A stretch of 64,000 nucleotides of DNA, taken from the NCBI RefSeq assembly GCF_000745965.1, contig NZ_JQKI01000001.1, positions 124,001-188,000 of the forward strand. The letters are read 5' to 3'. This document shows positions 26,701-35,425 of the stretch, in pieces. Position 1 is the first letter of the stretch, and each line of letters begins with the position of its first letter. The translations under genes were made by a program, and so were the position numbers. Below the pieces are notes generated by a model. It was given only the letters and a program-made list of their open reading frames with translations. It did no database searches and was not told the DNA's origin. The stretch comes from Edaphobacter aggregans DSM 19364. GTDB lineage: Bacteria; Acidobacteriota; Terriglobia; Terriglobales; Acidobacteriaceae.

Positions 26701-27312
26701 ATGGCTGTTGCGTCCAATCCGGAGACACCACGTCATGCCGCCATCGTCCGCGTGACCCACTGGCTTACCGTACTCTCCTTCCTTGCCTTGCTCGTCACCG
26801 GCGCTGAGATCGTGATCTCTCATCCGCGCTTTTACTGGGGTGAGATCGGCAATGTGAACACCTCTCCGCTCTTCAGCATCCCGATCCCTTCATCGAGAGC
26901 TACAGTTCCCACCGGCTACAGCACCGTGCTGCCCGATCAGAACAGCTGGAGCCGATACCTCCAATTCCAGGCTGCATGGGTCATCGTGTTGACTGGCCTC
27001 GTCTACGGAATCTTCATTCTGTGGAGCGGCCATCTGCGCAAAAACCTGCTGCCGGCGAAGTCCGACACAACGTGGCGAGCGGTCCGCGACGTCTTCGCCA
27101 GATATCTTCGCCGCGCGCCCCCACAGGAGGCCGAAGCCCACTCCTACAACGTCGTGCAGCGCAGCGCGTATATTGCCGTGATCTTCGTCCTGTTTCCGCT
27201 GGTCATCTGGACCGGCCTTGCGATGCCCGTCACCGACACGCTCAAACACTTCGGCAAAGGTCTGGGATCCGCCGCTACCGAAGCCGGCTACGCGTGGTAC
27301 GCCGGCATCTGA
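26701..27312 (+). CDS. Cytochrome b561-like (di-heme) membrane protein, C-terminus short
   Basis: 203 residues; ATG 26701 with GAGG 7 bases upstream. VRVTHWLTVLSFLALLVTGA (His in helix 1, heme ligand), ISHPRFYWGE, then helix AAWVIVLTGLVYGIFILWSGH, a basic loop and a helix AYIAVIFVLFPLVIWTGLAM. This is the order of Ni/Fe-hydrogenase or thiosulfate-reductase type cytochrome b subunits. Those normally have one more helix with a late His pair (GR-x-x-ARxxHF). Here the frame ends after GYAWYAGI, so the last helix is missing. Possibly truncated. Convergent with the SpoIIE gene, which starts its 3' end 36 bases away. Confidence 0.75.
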   Translation: MAVASNPETPRHAAIVRVTHWLTVLSFLALLVTGAEIVISHPRFYWGEIGNVNTSPLFSIPIPSSRATVPTGYSTVLPDQNSWSRYLQFQAAWVIVLTGLVYGIFILWSGHLRKNLLPAKSDTTWRAVRDVFARYLRRAPPQEAEAHSYNVVQRSAYIAVIFVLFPLVIWTGLAMPVTDTLKHFGKGLGSAATEAGYAWYAGI

Positions 27313-27348
27313 GTCCGTCCTGCTGACCATTCGCACCGGCAACGTCGC

Positions 27349-28737
27349 TCAGGCTGCGTTCGCGACTCGCTTGATCACCACCGCCGTCAGATCGTCCATC
27401 TGCTTTGCGCCATTCGCAAACGTGCGCACAGAGTTGTAAAGCTCCGCAATAATCTCCTCAGGAGATCTCTGTCGCGACTCCCGCACAACCTGCGTCAGCC
27501 TCTCCACGCCGAACTGCTCACCCTCTGCGTTCTCCCACTCGAAGAACCCGTCCGTCGCCAGCACAATCATGTCGCCGGGCTCCATGTTCAGGACGACCGG
27601 AGCTGCGGAGTTCAGCTCAGGCAGCAGCCCCAGCGGAATCGCCTGCGCCGCCAGCTCCTCAAACGCATCGCGGGTCGAGGAGTACACAAACAGCGGCCCG
27701 TGTCCCGCAGAGAGCAGCTCCACCTTGCTCCCGTCCTCCGAACACACCGCAGCCGCAAACGTCGCAAAACGACCAGGGGTCAGGTCCTCTCCGAAGAACC
27801 GGTTGATGTGTTGCATCGCCTCCACAACATCATCGTGCGTATCGAAGCTCGACCTCGCATAAGCGCGGCACACCGAGGCCAGCAGCGCAGGACCAATGCC
27901 ATGACCGGTGACGTCCGCCAGCGTCACGACGAAGCGGCCATCCCGTAGCTTCTTCCAATCAAAATAATCGCCGCCCGTAGCATCGGCAGGCAGATTCCAC
28001 CCGCTGATCTCCATCCCATTGATCGTGGGACGAATGCTCGGCATCAACGACTGTTGAATCGATCGCGCGATCTCCAGGTCATGCTCCACCTGCTTCAGTT
28101 GACGTTGCGTCTCCGCATCGCGAAGCGCCGCCTCGACGTGCTTTCGAATCTCGCCGCTCACCATACCCGCGATAAAGCCGCTCGCCAGCAGGATCGCCGC
28201 GTAGAAAGCCACCGCCGTCTGCTGCACCGTGTGCTGTTGCAGATTCTCGAGGCTCGGCCGCCATCCCAGAAAATACGCGCTCGCCAGGTACCCCACCACG
28301 GCCGCAACTCCCGCAAGCCGTGAGACCCGTGGATTCAGCCGCAACACCGAGAGCATGATCAGCGGAAAGAACGCCAGCACCCACGGCGTTGCGATCGGCC
28401 TGTACTCAAACTCCAGCCGGGGACTTGAAAACAAGCCAACCCCCAGCGCAGGAACCGCGATCTCCAGAAGGATGTTGAACAGCAGCAGCCCGTTCGAGAG
28501 ATCGCCTCCACCCTTCAGCGCCCTCGTCACCGCCCCCAGCGTCCACAGCTCATACGCCACCACTGCCAGCAGAACGAACACGCCCCACGGGCTCATGCGC
28601 GACCCGAAGATCACGATGCGAACCGCAATCGCTATCGCAAACACCAACAGAAACGCAGTGATGCCATAGATGCGGCGTCGCTCACTCTCAAGCAACGCTG
28701 TGTGGAAGGCTGGCGAATCGGCTTCGAGAGCTTTCAT
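27349..28737 (-). CDS. Membrane-bound SpoIIE/RsbU-type PP2C phosphatase
   Basis: 462 residues if started at ATG 28737; a longer frame runs to 28926 but its start is less convincing. Six or so transmembrane segments occupy about residues 20-190. A coiled-coil linker follows (AALRDAETQRQLKQVEHDLE), with the typical ARSIQQSLMP. The PPM-family SpoIIE domain has GGDYFDW, LADVTGHGIGPALLA, AGHGPLFVY and VLATDGFFEW ... DDLTAVVIKR, keeping the metal Asp residues. Likely dephosphorylates an anti-sigma-factor antagonist in a partner-switching pathway; no such partner gene is in the window. Confidence 0.9.
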   Translation of the reverse strand: MKALEADSPAFHTALLESERRRIYGITAFLLVFAIAIAVRIVIFGSRMSPWGVFVLLAVVAYELWTLGAVTRALKGGGDLSNGLLLFNILLEIAVPALGVGLFSSPRLEFEYRPIATPWVLAFFPLIMLSVLRLNPRVSRLAGVAAVVGYLASAYFLGWRPSLENLQQHTVQQTAVAFYAAILLASGFIAGMVSGEIRKHVEAALRDAETQRQLKQVEHDLEIARSIQQSLMPSIRPTINGMEISGWNLPADATGGDYFDWKKLRDGRFVVTLADVTGHGIGPALLASVCRAYARSSFDTHDDVVEAMQHINRFFGEDLTPGRFATFAAAVCSEDGSKVELLSAGHGPLFVYSSTRDAFEELAAQAIPLGLLPELNSAAPVVLNMEPGDMIVLATDGFFEWENAEGEQFGVERLTQVVRESRQRSPEEIIAELYNSVRTFANGAKQMDDLTAVVIKRVANAA

Positions 28738-29029
28738 AGAGAAAGGAGTTGCGCTCCTGATTTTCAAACGCAAATACTTCTGCCGTGGACCATAACGCGT
28801 TGTTCGCGAAGAGTAAAGCCGATAGCGAAAAGCGCCTCTCCTGAGCCCTCCCTTGCGCAAAGGGCACCTCATTACAGAACCATTACGCAACCCCTCCGGA
28901 TGAAAGACAACTCCCTCGTACCCCAAACCATCACACTTATCTAGAACAGCTCGACGGAGCCGCTATTTATCGACCTTTGCGGCCCGGTAAACCGAAGGCT
29001 TCAGTCTTCTGGAAAGGTCCAACACAGAC
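28738..29029. other. Divergent intergenic region between phosphatase and BON genes
   Basis: 292 bases. It carries an in-frame upstream extension of the phosphatase frame without supporting start signals, and should hold the BON-operon promoter near 28940-29020. No repeat or RNA gene seen. Confidence 0.35.
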
Positions 29030-29407
29030 ATGATTTCGAAACATTGGAAACATGCGGCCTCGGCCGCAACCCTCGTCGTGTGTCTTGCAGCCGCCGCACC
29101 AGGCGCAATGGCACAAGCACCAGATAACTCCGCCCATAACAAGAACCAGGACAACCAGACGCAGAGCGCGGACACGCAGAGCAACACCAAATCCGACCGC
29201 GACATAACCGCAAAGATCCGCAAAGAGATCATGGCCAACAAAGATCTCTCCACCTACGCGCACAACGTGAAGATCGTCACGAAGAATGGCGCAGTCACCC
29301 TCAAGGGCCCCGTCAAATCGGACGACGAGAAAGCGAAGGTCGCTGAAATCGCAGCCAACGTCGTCTCTGCCGACAAGGTCACCAACGAAATCACCATCGC
29401 GAAGTAA
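29030..29407 (+). CDS. Secreted BON-domain protein
   Basis: 125 residues. A signal peptide (AAATLVVCLAAAAPGAMAQ-like) ends near residue 29. An Asn/Gln-rich linker precedes one BON domain: RDITAKIRKEIMANKDLSTY, AHNVKIVTKNGAVTLKGPVK, NVVSADKVTNEITIAK. BON domains bind phospholipid or peptidoglycan in the periplasm (OsmY-like) and are commonly osmotic-stress induced. The next gene starts 40 bases downstream and is probably in the same operon. Confidence 0.85.
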   Translation: MISKHWKHAASAATLVVCLAAAAPGAMAQAPDNSAHNKNQDNQTQSADTQSNTKSDRDITAKIRKEIMANKDLSTYAHNVKIVTKNGAVTLKGPVKSDDEKAKVAEIAANVVSADKVTNEITIAK

Positions 29408-29446
29408 TTACCCCATACGCTGCCGAGGCGGCGAAGGAGCAACTCA

Positions 29447-30136
29447 ATGTCCAGCAAAAACACAGCAGTCTATGGCATCTACGCAACTCCCGGAATCGCA
29501 GAGACGGCAGTCGATTTCCTCATTCAGCGCGGTTTCACCAATTCGGCCATCTCCGTCCTCCTCCCCGATAACGAAAGCACCCGCGCCTTCGCGCACGAGA
29601 AGGCCACCAAGGCTCCTGAAGGCACCACCACCGGCGCAGCCACCGGCGGAGTTCTCGGCGGAACGCTCGGCCTTCTCGCCGGCATCGGTGCTCTCGCCAT
29701 TCCCGGCGTCGGCCCCTTCATCGCAGCAGGCCCCATCATGGCAACCCTTGCCGGAGCCGGCGTCGGCGGAGCAGTCGGCGGACTCGTCGGAGCCCTCGTA
29801 GGAATGGGAATCCCTGAGTACGAAGCCAAGCGTTATGAAGGCGCCGTCAAAGACGGAGGAGTCCTCCTCTCCATCCACTGCGACACCTCCGATCAGATCG
29901 ACGCTGCGAAACGTGCTCTCAAGGAGACCGGAGCCAGCGACATCTCCTCCGCCGGCGAGGCCAGCTCGTCCGCGAAAGCTGCCGGCCGCGACGTCCCACT
30001 CTCCACCGAGGCTCCCATGGCATCCAAAGCCGGCGCACGCACAACCTATGGCGATCTCTCCGGCACCGATACCGCACCCGACCGCCCACTCGAACAGGAT
30101 CGGATCGCCGGAACAATACCCAGAACACCTCGCTAA
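29447..30136 (+). CDS. General-stress-protein-like with glycine zipper
   Basis: 229 residues. The N-terminal ~45 residues form the beta-alpha-beta unit VYGIYATPGIAETAVDFLIQ, RGFTNSAISVLLPD seen in GSP17M/YflT-like stress proteins. Next a glycine-zipper membrane hairpin (GGTLGLLAGIGALAIPGVGP, AGAGVGGAVGGLVGALVGMG) and a second fold unit (GGVLLSIHCDTSDQIDAAKR). The tail from residue ~180 is disordered. Likely membrane-inserting stress protein in an operon with the BON gene, ended by a strong terminator. Confidence 0.75.
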   Translation: MSSKNTAVYGIYATPGIAETAVDFLIQRGFTNSAISVLLPDNESTRAFAHEKATKAPEGTTTGAATGGVLGGTLGLLAGIGALAIPGVGPFIAAGPIMATLAGAGVGGAVGGLVGALVGMGIPEYEAKRYEGAVKDGGVLLSIHCDTSDQIDAAKRALKETGASDISSAGEASSSAKAAGRDVPLSTEAPMASKAGARTTYGDLSGTDTAPDRPLEQDRIAGTIPRTPR

Positions 30137-30165
30137 TCCCTTCTGCAGAGCAACCCGAATGCCTG

Positions 30166-30201
30166 GCCCGGACTGACCCTCCACAGTCGGTCCGGGCTTT
30201 T
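30166..30201 (+). terminator. Terminator of the BON/stress operon
   Basis: GCCCGGACtGAC / GTCgGTCCGGGC stem followed by TTTT, 30 bases after the stop. Confidence 0.85.
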
Positions 30202-30416
30202 CATATCGTGACCACTGCCGACCTCATCACCACCCCGCACCGACCTCTCTCCCGCAATCGCTCCTGAAGCACACAACCCTATTGAAAATTCAGGCTCTCC
30301 CTCCATTCTCTTTTGTCCCATTCACAACTGACGGATTTCCCCTCTTTTTGCTCCAGATGCAAACCTCATCTGCGATGATGAAAGGAAAGCGTCTTTTAAG
30401 GACACGACATTACCGT

Positions 30417-32297
30417 ATGACCCAAACACAGCCGGAGTCCTCCCCGCTCCAACGCTGGCTGCCCGAAGCCTGTCTGCGACGTCTCTGGCCGCTCTACTGT
30501 CTGCTCGTCCTCCTCGTCACCTTCGGCTACGCGCTCTGGGACCCCTACCAGATCGACGGCGACGCCGTCGCCTACATGGACATCGGCGACCTCATCGGCT
30601 CGCACCACTGGGCCGGCATCGTCAACGCCTACTGGCATCCGCTCTATCCCGCCACCCTTGCCCTCGGCCATCGCCTCTTCCACCCCACGCGATTCACCGA
30701 GCTCCACGCCTATTACATGGTCAACTTCGGCATCTTCGCTCTCGAGATGCTCGCCGTCGTCGCCTTCACCGACTCCATCATCCGCCTGCGCGACGAGCGT
30801 GTCGCGTCCACCGGCAGCACCGCAAGCGCCTTCATTCTGGACAAGTACACCCTCCGCTATCTCGGCCTCGCCCTCCTCGTCGTCGCCTCGCAGCGCGAGC
30901 TCAGCCTCGGCAAGGTGCGCCCCGACGCGCTCCTCCAGGCCATGCTCCTCTTCGGCCTCGCCGCTCTCCTCCGCCACCTCGCCACCGCGCGCCTCCACTA
31001 CGCCGCGCTGATGGGCCTCGCGCTCGGCCTCGCCTACCTCACCAAGTCTTTCGCCTTCCTCTTCAGCCTTCTCTGCTTCGCCGCGCTCGTCGCCTTCCGC
31101 TGGCTCTGGCAGAGGCACTCCCTCGCGCGCATCGCCCCCGCCGCCGCGCTCGCCCTCGCCTGCTTCGCCGCCGTCGCCGGACCCTACATCGCCGCGCTCT
31201 CTCGCCAGAAAGGCCACTTCGACTTCGGAGACTCCGGCGGCCTCAACTACGCCTGGTATGTCGGCGGAACCGAGAAGTTTCACCTCCAGAACGGCCAGCC
31301 CCAGCTCTACGGCTCCGCCGACGTCCACCTCAAGCACCCCAACCAGGTCCTGATGACCGCGCCCCTCGTCGTCAGCTACAAGCAACTCCCCTACGGAACC
31401 TACCCCGACTGGTTCGACACCTCCTTCTGGAACGACCAGGTCAAGCCCCACATGAACCCCGGCGGCCAGATCCACGCCATCGTCCGCGACACCGAACTCA
31501 CCGTCCGCTACCTCCTCAACCACCCCGAGATCCTCGCCCTCTTCGCCGTTCTCCTCCTCCTCGGCGCGCGCCCCGACCTCTGCCGCCGCCTCTCCGGCAA
31601 CGGATTCTGGGTCGCCCCCATGCTCCTCGGCATCGCCGTCTGGTGCATCTACGGCATGGTCAATATTGAGGAGCGCTACGTCACCATCGGCTTCCTCGCC
31701 GTCGTCCTTCCGCTCGTGGCCTCGCTACGCCCAGCGCACTCCGCCGCGCTCCTCCACGCCACCGCCCCCGCACTCGTCCTGTTCACCGCTCTCCTCGCCG
31801 TCGGTGAGTCCGGACGCATCGTCCTCGACCTTCGCCGCCACATCCCCTCAGGCTACCCCGGCGGATGGTACGACCCCGAGACCTACAAAGCAGCCGCAGC
31901 CCTCAACGACCTCGGCGTCGGCCCCGGCGACACCATCGCCTGTGTCGGAACCCGCGCCTGCGTCTACGACCACTACTGGGCGCGCATCGCCGGCGTCCGC
32001 ATCCTCTCCGAGATCTATCAGCCCGAGCCCCACCCCGACGCCTCGCTCGCCATCATCCCTCATCGCGACCAGGCCGTCGAAGCCGTCCGCCGCGAAGGCG
32101 CGCGCGTCCTCGTCGGCTACTTCAACCCCGGCGCCATGACCGGAACCACCCCCGAGACCGCCGGCTGGCACGAGCTCGACGGAACCCCCTTCTACGCTCT
32201 CCCCCTCAACCCCGCAACGCCCCCCGAGAACACCGCCGCCACGCAGCCCGCCACGCAAAGCGGCACGCAACAAAAAGGAGCACCTCGCCCGCAATGA
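30417..32297 (+). CDS. GT39/ArnT-like membrane glycosyltransferase
   Basis: 626 residues from ATG 30417 (TQTQPESSPLQRWLPEACLR). About 11-12 hydrophobic segments, with a first extracytoplasmic loop carrying DPYQIDGDAVAYMDIGDLIG; the Asp residues there are the place of the catalytic acid in GT39/GT83 enzymes. The C-terminal ~150 residues form a soluble periplasmic domain (VGPGDTIACVGTRACVYDHY). Expected to use a polyprenyl-phosphate sugar to glycosylate lipid or protein. Its stop overlaps the ATG of the GT2 gene (ATGA), so the two are translationally coupled: GT2 probably makes the lipid-linked donor. In-frame ATGs upstream to 30282 are possible but unsupported. Confidence 0.82.
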   Translation: MTQTQPESSPLQRWLPEACLRRLWPLYCLLVLLVTFGYALWDPYQIDGDAVAYMDIGDLIGSHHWAGIVNAYWHPLYPATLALGHRLFHPTRFTELHAYYMVNFGIFALEMLAVVAFTDSIIRLRDERVASTGSTASAFILDKYTLRYLGLALLVVASQRELSLGKVRPDALLQAMLLFGLAALLRHLATARLHYAALMGLALGLAYLTKSFAFLFSLLCFAALVAFRWLWQRHSLARIAPAAALALACFAAVAGPYIAALSRQKGHFDFGDSGGLNYAWYVGGTEKFHLQNGQPQLYGSADVHLKHPNQVLMTAPLVVSYKQLPYGTYPDWFDTSFWNDQVKPHMNPGGQIHAIVRDTELTVRYLLNHPEILALFAVLLLLGARPDLCRRLSGNGFWVAPMLLGIAVWCIYGMVNIEERYVTIGFLAVVLPLVASLRPAHSAALLHATAPALVLFTALLAVGESGRIVLDLRRHIPSGYPGGWYDPETYKAAAALNDLGVGPGDTIACVGTRACVYDHYWARIAGVRILSEIYQPEPHPDASLAIIPHRDQAVEAVRREGARVLVGYFNPGAMTGTTPETAGWHELDGTPFYALPLNPATPPENTAATQPATQSGTQQKGAPRPQ

Positions 32298-33448
32298 GCG
32301 ATCTCACCGTCACCATCCTGATGCCCTGCCTGAACGAGGCCGAGACCCTGGCCTTCTGCGTCCGCCAGGCCGTCGCCGCACTGCGCGACAACAACATCTC
32401 CGGTGAGGTCCTCATCGCCGACAACGGCTCGACCGACGGCTCCCAGCAGATCGCCTGCAAAGAAGGCGCGCGCGTCCTCAACGTCCCCACCCGCGGCTAC
32501 GGAGCCGCCCTCATGGCCGGCATCGCCGACGCACGCGGCAAGTACGTCCTGATGGCCGACGCCGACGCCAGCTACGACTTCGGCCACCTCCCGCGCTTCC
32601 TCGCCAAACTCAACGACGGCTACGACCTCGTCATGGGCAACCGTTTCCGCGGCGAGATCAAGCCCGGAGCCATGCCGCCGCTCCACAAGTACCTCGGCAA
32701 CCCCGTCCTCAGCTTCATCGGCCGCCTCTTCTTCCGCATCCCCGTCGGCGACTTCCACTGCGGCATCCGCGCCATGCGCCGCGACGCCATCCTCGCCCTC
32801 GACCTCCACACCACCGGCATGGAGTACGCCAGCGAGATGGTCGTCCGCTCCTCCCTCGGCGGCCTCCGCATCACCGAGGTCCCCACCACCCTCTCGCCCG
32901 ACGGCCGCAGCCGCGCCCCGCACCTGCGCACCTGGCGCGACGGCTGGCGTCACCTCCGCTTCCTTCTCCTCTACAGCCCGCGCTGGCTCTTCCTTCTCCC
33001 CGGAGTCATTACCTTCTTCATCGGCCTCATCATCTCTCTCTCGCTCATCGCCGGACCCCGCACCATCGGCCCCTACACCTTCGACGTCGACACCCTCACC
33101 TACGCGCTCGGCCTCGTCCTCATCGGCGCACACATCTCCGTCTTCGCGGTCAGCGCCAAGGTCTTCGGAACTCAGGAAGGCTTCCTCCCACCCAACCCGA
33201 AGTTCGAGCGCGTCTTCGAGTACATCACCCTCGAGACCGGCCTCCTCTTCGGCTGCTTCCTGCTTCTGCTCGGCGCAGGAATCTTCGCCTACGCCCTCCA
33301 CATCTGGCACGCCGCCAGCTTCGGCGACCTCTCGCCCCAGCGTATGCTCCGCCTCACCCTGCCCTCCGCCACCTGCTTCATGCTAGGCGTCGAGGCCATC
33401 TTCGGAAGCTTCTTCCTCAGCCTCCTCGGCATGAAGCGACGCCGCTAG
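32294..33448 (+). CDS. GT2 dolichol-phosphate-mannose-synthase-like transferase
   Basis: 384 residues. GT-A domain: VTILMPCLNEAETLAFCVRQ, ADNGSTDGSQQIA, DADASYDFGHLPRFL (DxD), then GIRAMRRDAI and a long amphipathic stretch. The C-terminal ~150 residues hold four hydrophobic segments (FLLPGVITFFIGLIISLSLI and others). This matches polyprenyl-phosphate glycosyltransferases, making a lipid-linked sugar. The start ATG overlaps the stop of the GT39 gene in ATGA. The pair forms a small donor-plus-acceptor glycosylation unit. Confidence 0.9.
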   Translation: MSDLTVTILMPCLNEAETLAFCVRQAVAALRDNNISGEVLIADNGSTDGSQQIACKEGARVLNVPTRGYGAALMAGIADARGKYVLMADADASYDFGHLPRFLAKLNDGYDLVMGNRFRGEIKPGAMPPLHKYLGNPVLSFIGRLFFRIPVGDFHCGIRAMRRDAILALDLHTTGMEYASEMVVRSSLGGLRITEVPTTLSPDGRSRAPHLRTWRDGWRHLRFLLLYSPRWLFLLPGVITFFIGLIISLSLIAGPRTIGPYTFDVDTLTYALGLVLIGAHISVFAVSAKVFGTQEGFLPPNPKFERVFEYITLETGLLFGCFLLLLGAGIFAYALHIWHAASFGDLSPQRMLRLTLPSATCFMLGVEAIFGSFFLSLLGMKRRR

Positions 33449-33490
33449 TCGCCGCAGCTGTTGGTTAGCCGCGGTAGCTGTTCGTTAAAT

Positions 33491-33533
33491 GACAAACGCC
33501 TCTGCGCCGCACCCGGCAGCAGAGGCGCTTGTC
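33491..33533. terminator. Bidirectional terminator between convergent genes
   Basis: GACAAACGCCTCTGC / GCAGAGGCGCTTGTC, 15-base arms with one mismatch and a 13-base loop, between the GT2 stop and the minus-strand small gene stop. Confidence 0.85.
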
Positions 33534-33543
33534 AGTTTCCTTG

Positions 33544-33753
33544 CTAGGCTGCAGCCGCAGGAGTAAACCCATCACACCCGCTGATCGGCGTCACCTTCAG
33601 GTGCAGATCGGCGTGCTTCGGATGCCCGCATTCATCCACCATGTTTAGAGGAGCCTCGTGACTCTTCAGAATCGTCACCAGCGCCGGCGCCGAGTGATGG
33701 CTCTCACCGAAGTGAGTACAAAGTCCACATTGACCGTTTTCAAGATGTTCCAT
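33544..33753 (-). CDS. Small Cys/His-rich hypothetical protein
   Basis: 69 residues: MEHLENGQCGLCTHFGESHH, then DECGHPKHADLHLKVTPISG and CDGFTPAAAA. The paired Cys-x2-Cys and later CGHPKH/C suggest one metal-binding site. No signal or membrane segment. I believe close homologues recur in acidobacteria but with no known role. Confidence 0.68.
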   Translation of the reverse strand: MEHLENGQCGLCTHFGESHHSAPALVTILKSHEAPLNMVDECGHPKHADLHLKVTPISGCDGFTPAAAA

Positions 33754-34117
33754 CGCCGTCTCCTGTGCTCGTTCTGAGTTCGATCACGGCAAGCGATGTT
33801 GCCTCGTGCCGCCATGATGACCACACTCTAGCCTCTCCCTCGTCCGCTGTAAATCGCGACCAACTTAGTCCGCGAGAACCCAATCACTCCCGCCAAACGT
33901 CGTCCGGATTGAAGAACAAACATCATCTCGACCGCACAAGCGCCATCTCATTCAAATAGAAGAAACGTCATTTCGACCGAAGCATCTCACAGCATCATCG
34001 TGAGATGCGCAGTGGAGAAACCCCTGTATTTTGAAGCAGCCAGCCGAGCCAACACACACAACGGAACCGCAACCGCCGCCCCTCCGTATCGTTCACCAGC
34101 ACTCGGGAGCACACACC
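33754..34117. other. 364-base gene-free stretch with repeats
   Basis: Between a minus-strand small gene and the TM2 gene. It carries a fragment at 33924 (CATCATCTCGACCGCACAAG) and a full interspersed repeat at 33967. No gene supported; in-frame codons before GTG 34118 come from this repeat. Confidence 0.5.
33967..34030 (+). repeat. Interspersed GTCATTTCGACCGAAGC repeat, copy 2
   Basis: GTCATTTCGACCGAAGC, hairpin GCATCTCAC / GTGAGATGC, then GCAGTGGAGAAACCCCTGTA. Shares plan with 8562. Such elements (GTCAT ... GTGGAGA) are frequent between acidobacterial genes from my general knowledge. Confidence 0.75.
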
Positions 34118-34552
34118 GTGACCTTCAACGATCCCATTTACACCGCCGGAATGAACGACCACCAGCGAGCCTGGTTCTACGCCGAGTACGAGCACGCCCG
34201 CCGCGACGAGATCGTCGGAGTTCTCCTCGCCATCTTCCTCGGAACCTTCGGCATCCACCACTTCTACCTCCGCCGCAACGGCCTCGGATTTCTCTACCTG
34301 CTCTTCTCCTGGACCGTAATCCCCGCCATCCTCGGCCTCATCGAGGCCTTCTTCATGCCCTCCCGCGTCCGCCGCTACAACGCCGCGCAGGCCGCATACA
34401 TCTCCGGTCAGATCCGCGCCAACAGCTACTCCTGGCAGCCAACCTCCGCCCCCACCACCCCCTGCCCCGCCTGCGGAGGCCCCATCGAAACCGGAGCCGT
34501 CTTCTGCCCCCACTGCGGAATCGCCATAGCCCCCATCCAACCCGCCGTCTAA
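34118..34552 (+). CDS. TM2-domain protein with C-terminal zinc ribbon
   Basis: 144 residues from GTG 34118 with GGGAG 8 bases upstream. RRDEIVGVLLAIFLGTFGIH, then HFYLRRNGLGFLYLLFSWTV is the TM2 pattern (two membrane helices joined by a GIHHFYLG-like turn). The tail PCPACGGPIETGAVFCPHCG is a four-Cys zinc ribbon. Predicted inner-membrane protein of unknown role. Its first codons are repeated at the start of the next small gene. Confidence 0.82.
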   Translation: MTFNDPIYTAGMNDHQRAWFYAEYEHARRDEIVGVLLAIFLGTFGIHHFYLRRNGLGFLYLLFSWTVIPAILGLIEAFFMPSRVRRYNAAQAAYISGQIRANSYSWQPTSAPTTPCPACGGPIETGAVFCPHCGIAIAPIQPAV

Positions 34553-34577
34553 CGCACATCGACGTAGTACAGAAACC

Positions 34578-34739
34578 GTGACCTTCAACGATCCCATCTT
34601 GGCAGCCGACGAAGTCACGGATGAAAACAGGAAGCTGCTCAAAGGCTGCTGCGCCGAGTGTCGGCGCTTAGCCGCAAAGCCTGAATGGATCGTGAGAGCA
34701 TTGCAGGAGGGGAAACCATTGATTTCAGGAATGCGATGA
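34578..34739 (+). CDS. Small gene sharing the TM2-gene start
   Basis: 53 residues, GTG start: VTFNDPILAADEVTDENRKL, then LKGCCAECRRLAAKP and ISGMR. Its first 20 bases (GTGACCTTCAACGATCCCAT) are identical to the start of the TM2 gene, after which the sequences differ. CC-AEC could bind metal. No clear ribosome site, so it may be a truncated paralogue rather than a working gene. Confidence 0.45.
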   Translation: MTFNDPILAADEVTDENRKLLKGCCAECRRLAAKPEWIVRALQEGKPLISGMR

Positions 34740-34834
34740 TCTGTGGCTCACTGTTCACCGTCGTTACCGTGGGTCACCCCGACTGGTGGTTGAAGCCAGA
34801 TGTGGGCCACCTAGCCGGATGGCGTTGGAAAAGC

Positions 34835-34895
34835 GGTTCGCGCTTTGGCGCGAATGCCCCACTCATGCGATGAGACCGCATGAATGGGGCACCCG
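34835..34895 (-). repeat. Two-hairpin palindromic repeat, copy H (inverted)
   Basis: Read on the plus strand: GGTTCGCGCTTTGGCGCGAA, TGCCCCACTCATGCGATGAG, ACCGCATGAATGGGGCACCC. This is the family in reverse orientation, hairpin 2 first. The only clearly inverted copy in the window. Confidence 0.8.
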
Positions 34896-35003
34896 AGGTA
34901 TGAGTGTGTTTATGTGTGGGCCACCCGCCCATGGCTCGTTTCCCGGTCAGCGCTGTCACTCAGTTGGCGTACCGCTTGAGCGCCGTATGAGCACAGAACA
35001 GAC

Positions 35004-35315
35004 TCAGAGCAAAATCGAGGATGCCGACGGGACAAGCACGAAGCCTGGTAGTCGCTGATCTCCCCATTGCACGAACGCAACCAGAGCAAGATGGGCGACC
35101 GCCAGAGCCACCATGACATACCAGAACACCCGAAGGTGCCGGAAGTTCCATGCCCCGTACCCCACAACGAGCAGTACTGCCACAGAAACACTTCCGGCTC
35201 GGGCCAAGCCCATCTTTCCTTGGAGTGCGAATAGAGCATAGACTAGCGAACCGCAAAGACCGACCCACAGCCCGGTCCTTCTGCTCGCGCCCCTGAACCT
35301 CAACGTTGAACTCAT
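35004..35315 (-). CDS. Hypothetical three-helix membrane protein
   Basis: 103 residues from ATG 35315 (SSTLRFRGASRRTGLW). Segments VGLCGSLVYALFALQGKMG, VSVAVLLVVGYGAWNF and FWYVMVALAVAHLALVAFV. The tail VLVPSASSILL stops early; another frame continues GILDFALSLFCAHTALKRYA to 34960, so a frame change near 35030 is possible. Function unknown. Confidence 0.55.
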   Translation of the reverse strand: MSSTLRFRGASRRTGLWVGLCGSLVYALFALQGKMGLARAGSVSVAVLLVVGYGAWNFRHLRVFWYVMVALAVAHLALVAFVQWGDQRLPGFVLVPSASSILL

Positions 35316-35356
35316 TTTTCTCACCGAGCCATACAAGCGCTACAGTCCTTTACTGC

Positions 35357-35424
35357 GCCGGGTGCCCCATTCATGGCGCGGTCTCATCGCGACATGAATG
35401 GATTCATTCGAGCGAAGCTCGAAC
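35357..35424 (+). repeat. Two-hairpin palindromic repeat, copy I
   Basis: GCCGGGTGCCCCATTCATGG, CGCGGTCTCATCGCGACATG, AATGGATTCATTCGAGCGAA, GCTCGAAC. It ends one base before the stop codon of the minus-strand GH31 gene. Confidence 0.87.
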
Positions 35425-35425
35425 T

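Noticed and set aside
27349-28926. Longer start of the SpoIIE phosphatase at 28926
   Set aside because: The extra 63 residues are Arg-rich with no homology; the ATG at 28737 precedes the first plausible protein segment.
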